This document shows positions 6,490 to 7,303 of a DNA stretch of 7,303 nt, piece after piece. Below the pieces are notes generated by a model, which was given only the letters and a program-made list of their open reading frames with translations, was not told the origin of the DNA and did no database searches. Position 1 is the first letter of the stretch. Each line of letters opens with the position of its first letter. A program made the translations under genes and the position numbers. Source of the DNA: Anaerolineales bacterium (GTDB lineage Bacteria; Chloroflexota; Anaerolineae; Anaerolineales; Villigracilaceae); assembly GCA_017882065.1 (NCBI GenBank), contig JADGQD010000101.1, positions 1 to 7,303 of the forward strand, written 5' to 3'.

Positions 6490-6981
6490 TCACAAAAAGA
6501 ATAAGGGCGACGAGGGGGGTCGCCCTATTTCTGCAAAAATCCGGATCGCGGCTGGATCGAGAGCCAGCTCGAGACGGGTCCCATACCCTATCCCTGGAAC
6601 TTTATCAGTGATCACCTCGATCAGCGAGGGGTTCTGAAAATGGCGGATCTTGGTCTCCGGGTGAGGATAATAGATAGTGCCTTTGTACTCCTTGCCCTGA
6701 AACCTTACCCTGCAAGGGGAAAACGAAAAATCCTCGGGCGGGTGCAGGTCGGTCCAGGCGATTTGACGGAAGATATAGGACGGTCTGACCATCTCAAACC
6801 GGAGCGGGGCAATGGAGACATTCAGCGTGCCGAGGAAGAAACGCTCCAGGTCCAGACCGCCTGCTTTGAAGAACAGCTTCTGCCGTTCCAGGCTGCCGTA
6901 GGGATACTCCTTCGAAGGCCCCGAGGCCACCCGGTGGCCCTCGACGACAGTTCCGGGGACGTGGATGAGATCTTTTTGCAT
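6490..6981 (-). CDS. Uncharacterised protein, riboflavin-kinase-like (CTP-dependent type) barrel suspected
   Basis: This 163-residue protein starts at the ATG complementary to 6979-6981, with GAGAG 7-11 bases upstream. Its composition and ordered motifs mark it as a real gene. It has no signal peptide or membrane helix. Visible motifs are PGTVVEGHRVASG (9-21), FFLGTLNVSI (48-57), YYPHPETK (104-111), NPSLIEV (117-123) and IGYGTRLELAL (131-141). A glycine-rich start, a central GTLN, then a Thr-containing segment and a lone lEv block before a final barrel strand recall the archaeal CTP-dependent riboflavin kinase family (DUF120, cradle-loop barrel). If that is right it may bind a nucleotide or flavin, but the likeness is from memory and weak. 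The last 14 residues (AEIGRPPSSPLFFL) are coded by the terminator hairpin and look like read-through. Longer N-terminal starts up to 7074 exist but give non-conserved sequence. Confidence 0.65.
   Translation of the reverse strand: MQKDLIHVPGTVVEGHRVASGPSKEYPYGSLERQKLFFKAGGLDLERFFLGTLNVSIAPLRFEMVRPSYIFRQIAWTDLHPPEDFSFSPCRVRFQGKEYKGTIYYPHPETKIRHFQNPSLIEVITDKVPGIGYGTRLELALDPAAIRIFAEIGRPPSSPLFFL
6504..6526 (-). terminator. Hairpin terminator, mainly for the - strand gene
   Basis: AGGGCGAC (6504-6511) and GTCGCCCT (6519-6526) pair perfectly over 8 bases around a G-rich 7-base loop, with more A-T pairs outside if one base is bulged. Read on the - strand the stem is followed by TTATTCTTTTTG, a good T-tract, so it fits an intrinsic terminator for the gene ending at 6490. 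On the + strand it is followed only by ATTT, so it may act weakly in both directions. It overlaps the last codons of the - strand reading frame. Confidence 0.75.
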
Positions 6982-7116
6982 GGTAATTCTCTCAGTTCTG
7001 GCGACGATGCTCCGCTGTGTCATCTCCGCTTGGGCACTCCCGCACCCCAAAGGCGCAGAGCGCAGGCCGGGCATTCCGCTGCAGAGCAGCGGACCGAGGG
7101 AATAAGCGCAAGACCG

Positions 7117-7303
7117 CTACTTGTTCAATTCATCAATCAGGGCCAGAATTTCGGAATTCTGCGGGATGTCAGTCATGTCATGCCCATAATGGACAAAGCG
7201 GGCCGTGCCGGTTCGATCCACCAGCACCTGGGCGGGCATGCGTCCAAATTTGAACAGCTTGATTTCCTGTCCGTAGGTTTTCAGCACGCTATGAGTTGGG
7301 TCC
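7117..7303 (-). CDS. Peroxiredoxin-like (redoxin/AhpC-TSA fold) protein, C-terminal part, 5' truncated
   Basis: The last 61 codons of a - strand gene run off the window's right edge; the stop is the complement of 7117-7119. The sequence contains DPTHSVLKTYGQEIKLFKFG, then RMPAQVLVDRTGTARFVHYG and DMTDIPQNSEILALIDELN. The MPA with its cis-proline, the vLvDrtG strand-turn and the C-terminal helix are typical of thioredoxin-fold peroxiredoxin relatives, which reduce peroxides in the cytoplasm using an N-terminal Cys not visible here. The catalytic residue, length and subtype therefore cannot be checked. It lies upstream of, and on the same strand as, the riboflavin-kinase-like gene, with a 135-base gap, so joint transcription is possible but not shown. 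Confidence 0.85.
   Translation of the reverse strand, partial: DPTHSVLKTYGQEIKLFKFGRMPAQVLVDRTGTARFVHYGHDMTDIPQNSEILALIDELNK

Noticed and set aside
7052..7093. Small inverted repeats (GCGC-AGA-GCGC and TCCGCTG-CAGAG-CAGCGGA) between the two - strand genes
   Set aside because: The second is a neat 7-base-pair stem located just after the peroxiredoxin-like stop, but no T-tract follows on the - strand, so I could not support an intrinsic terminator or an attenuator.
7017..7253. 78-codon + strand ORF at the right end
   Set aside because: It is antisense to the peroxiredoxin-like gene end; its Cys/His/Arg-rich composition fits a shadow frame.

Overview
The window holds the distal half of a division and cell wall (dcw) cluster, all on the + strand, in the order murC (3' end), a 65-residue unknown ORF, murB, ddl, ftsQ, ftsA, ftsZ. 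After it lies a short convergent zone, then two genes on the - strand. The genes are tightly packed: murC and the small ORF overlap by 8 bases, ddl and ftsQ share an ATGA overlap, and most other gaps are 2 to 15 bases. Only ftsZ has a leader of any length (55 bases), with a near-perfect Shine-Dalgarno. The organism is a bacterium with peptidoglycan and FtsZ-based division. Gene order, moderately GC-rich coding DNA, the style of the MurB, FtsA and FtsZ sequences and the accessory redoxin type suggest Chloroflexota, perhaps Anaerolineae. That assignment is an inference from recalled family features and was not tested by a search.

Region 1-2855 makes and joins peptidoglycan precursors. MurC adds L-Ala to UDP-MurNAc, MurB makes UDP-MurNAc by reduction, and Ddl makes the D-Ala-D-Ala dipeptide. 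Region 2852-6299 encodes division proteins. FtsQ is a single-pass membrane protein with a POTRA domain, FtsA is the actin-like membrane anchor, and FtsZ is the tubulin-like ring protein. FtsZ ends in the conserved tail that binds FtsA. Co-transcription would couple precursor supply to septum building.

Region 6300-6490 has no complete gene. It holds a strong hairpin terminator just after ftsZ, a fragment that reads like the last 40 or so codons of a lost gene, and the edge of a second hairpin that ends the - strand gene. The two hairpins share the same core arms. On the - strand, 6490-6981 encodes a protein I cannot name with certainty; it has a GTLN motif and a layout reminiscent of CTP-dependent riboflavin kinases. 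At 7117-7303 lies the 3' end of a peroxiredoxin-like gene.

Most of the window is ordinary dcw cluster. The items that merit a second look are the unknown small ORF inside the murC-murB junction, a dispersed palindrome-like repeat embedded in frame in the ftsQ tail, the riboflavin-kinase-like orphan with a probable frameshift at its end, and the gene fragment between twin hairpins. I saw no tRNA, rRNA, CRISPR array, insertion sequence or clear evidence of an undescribed multi-gene system.
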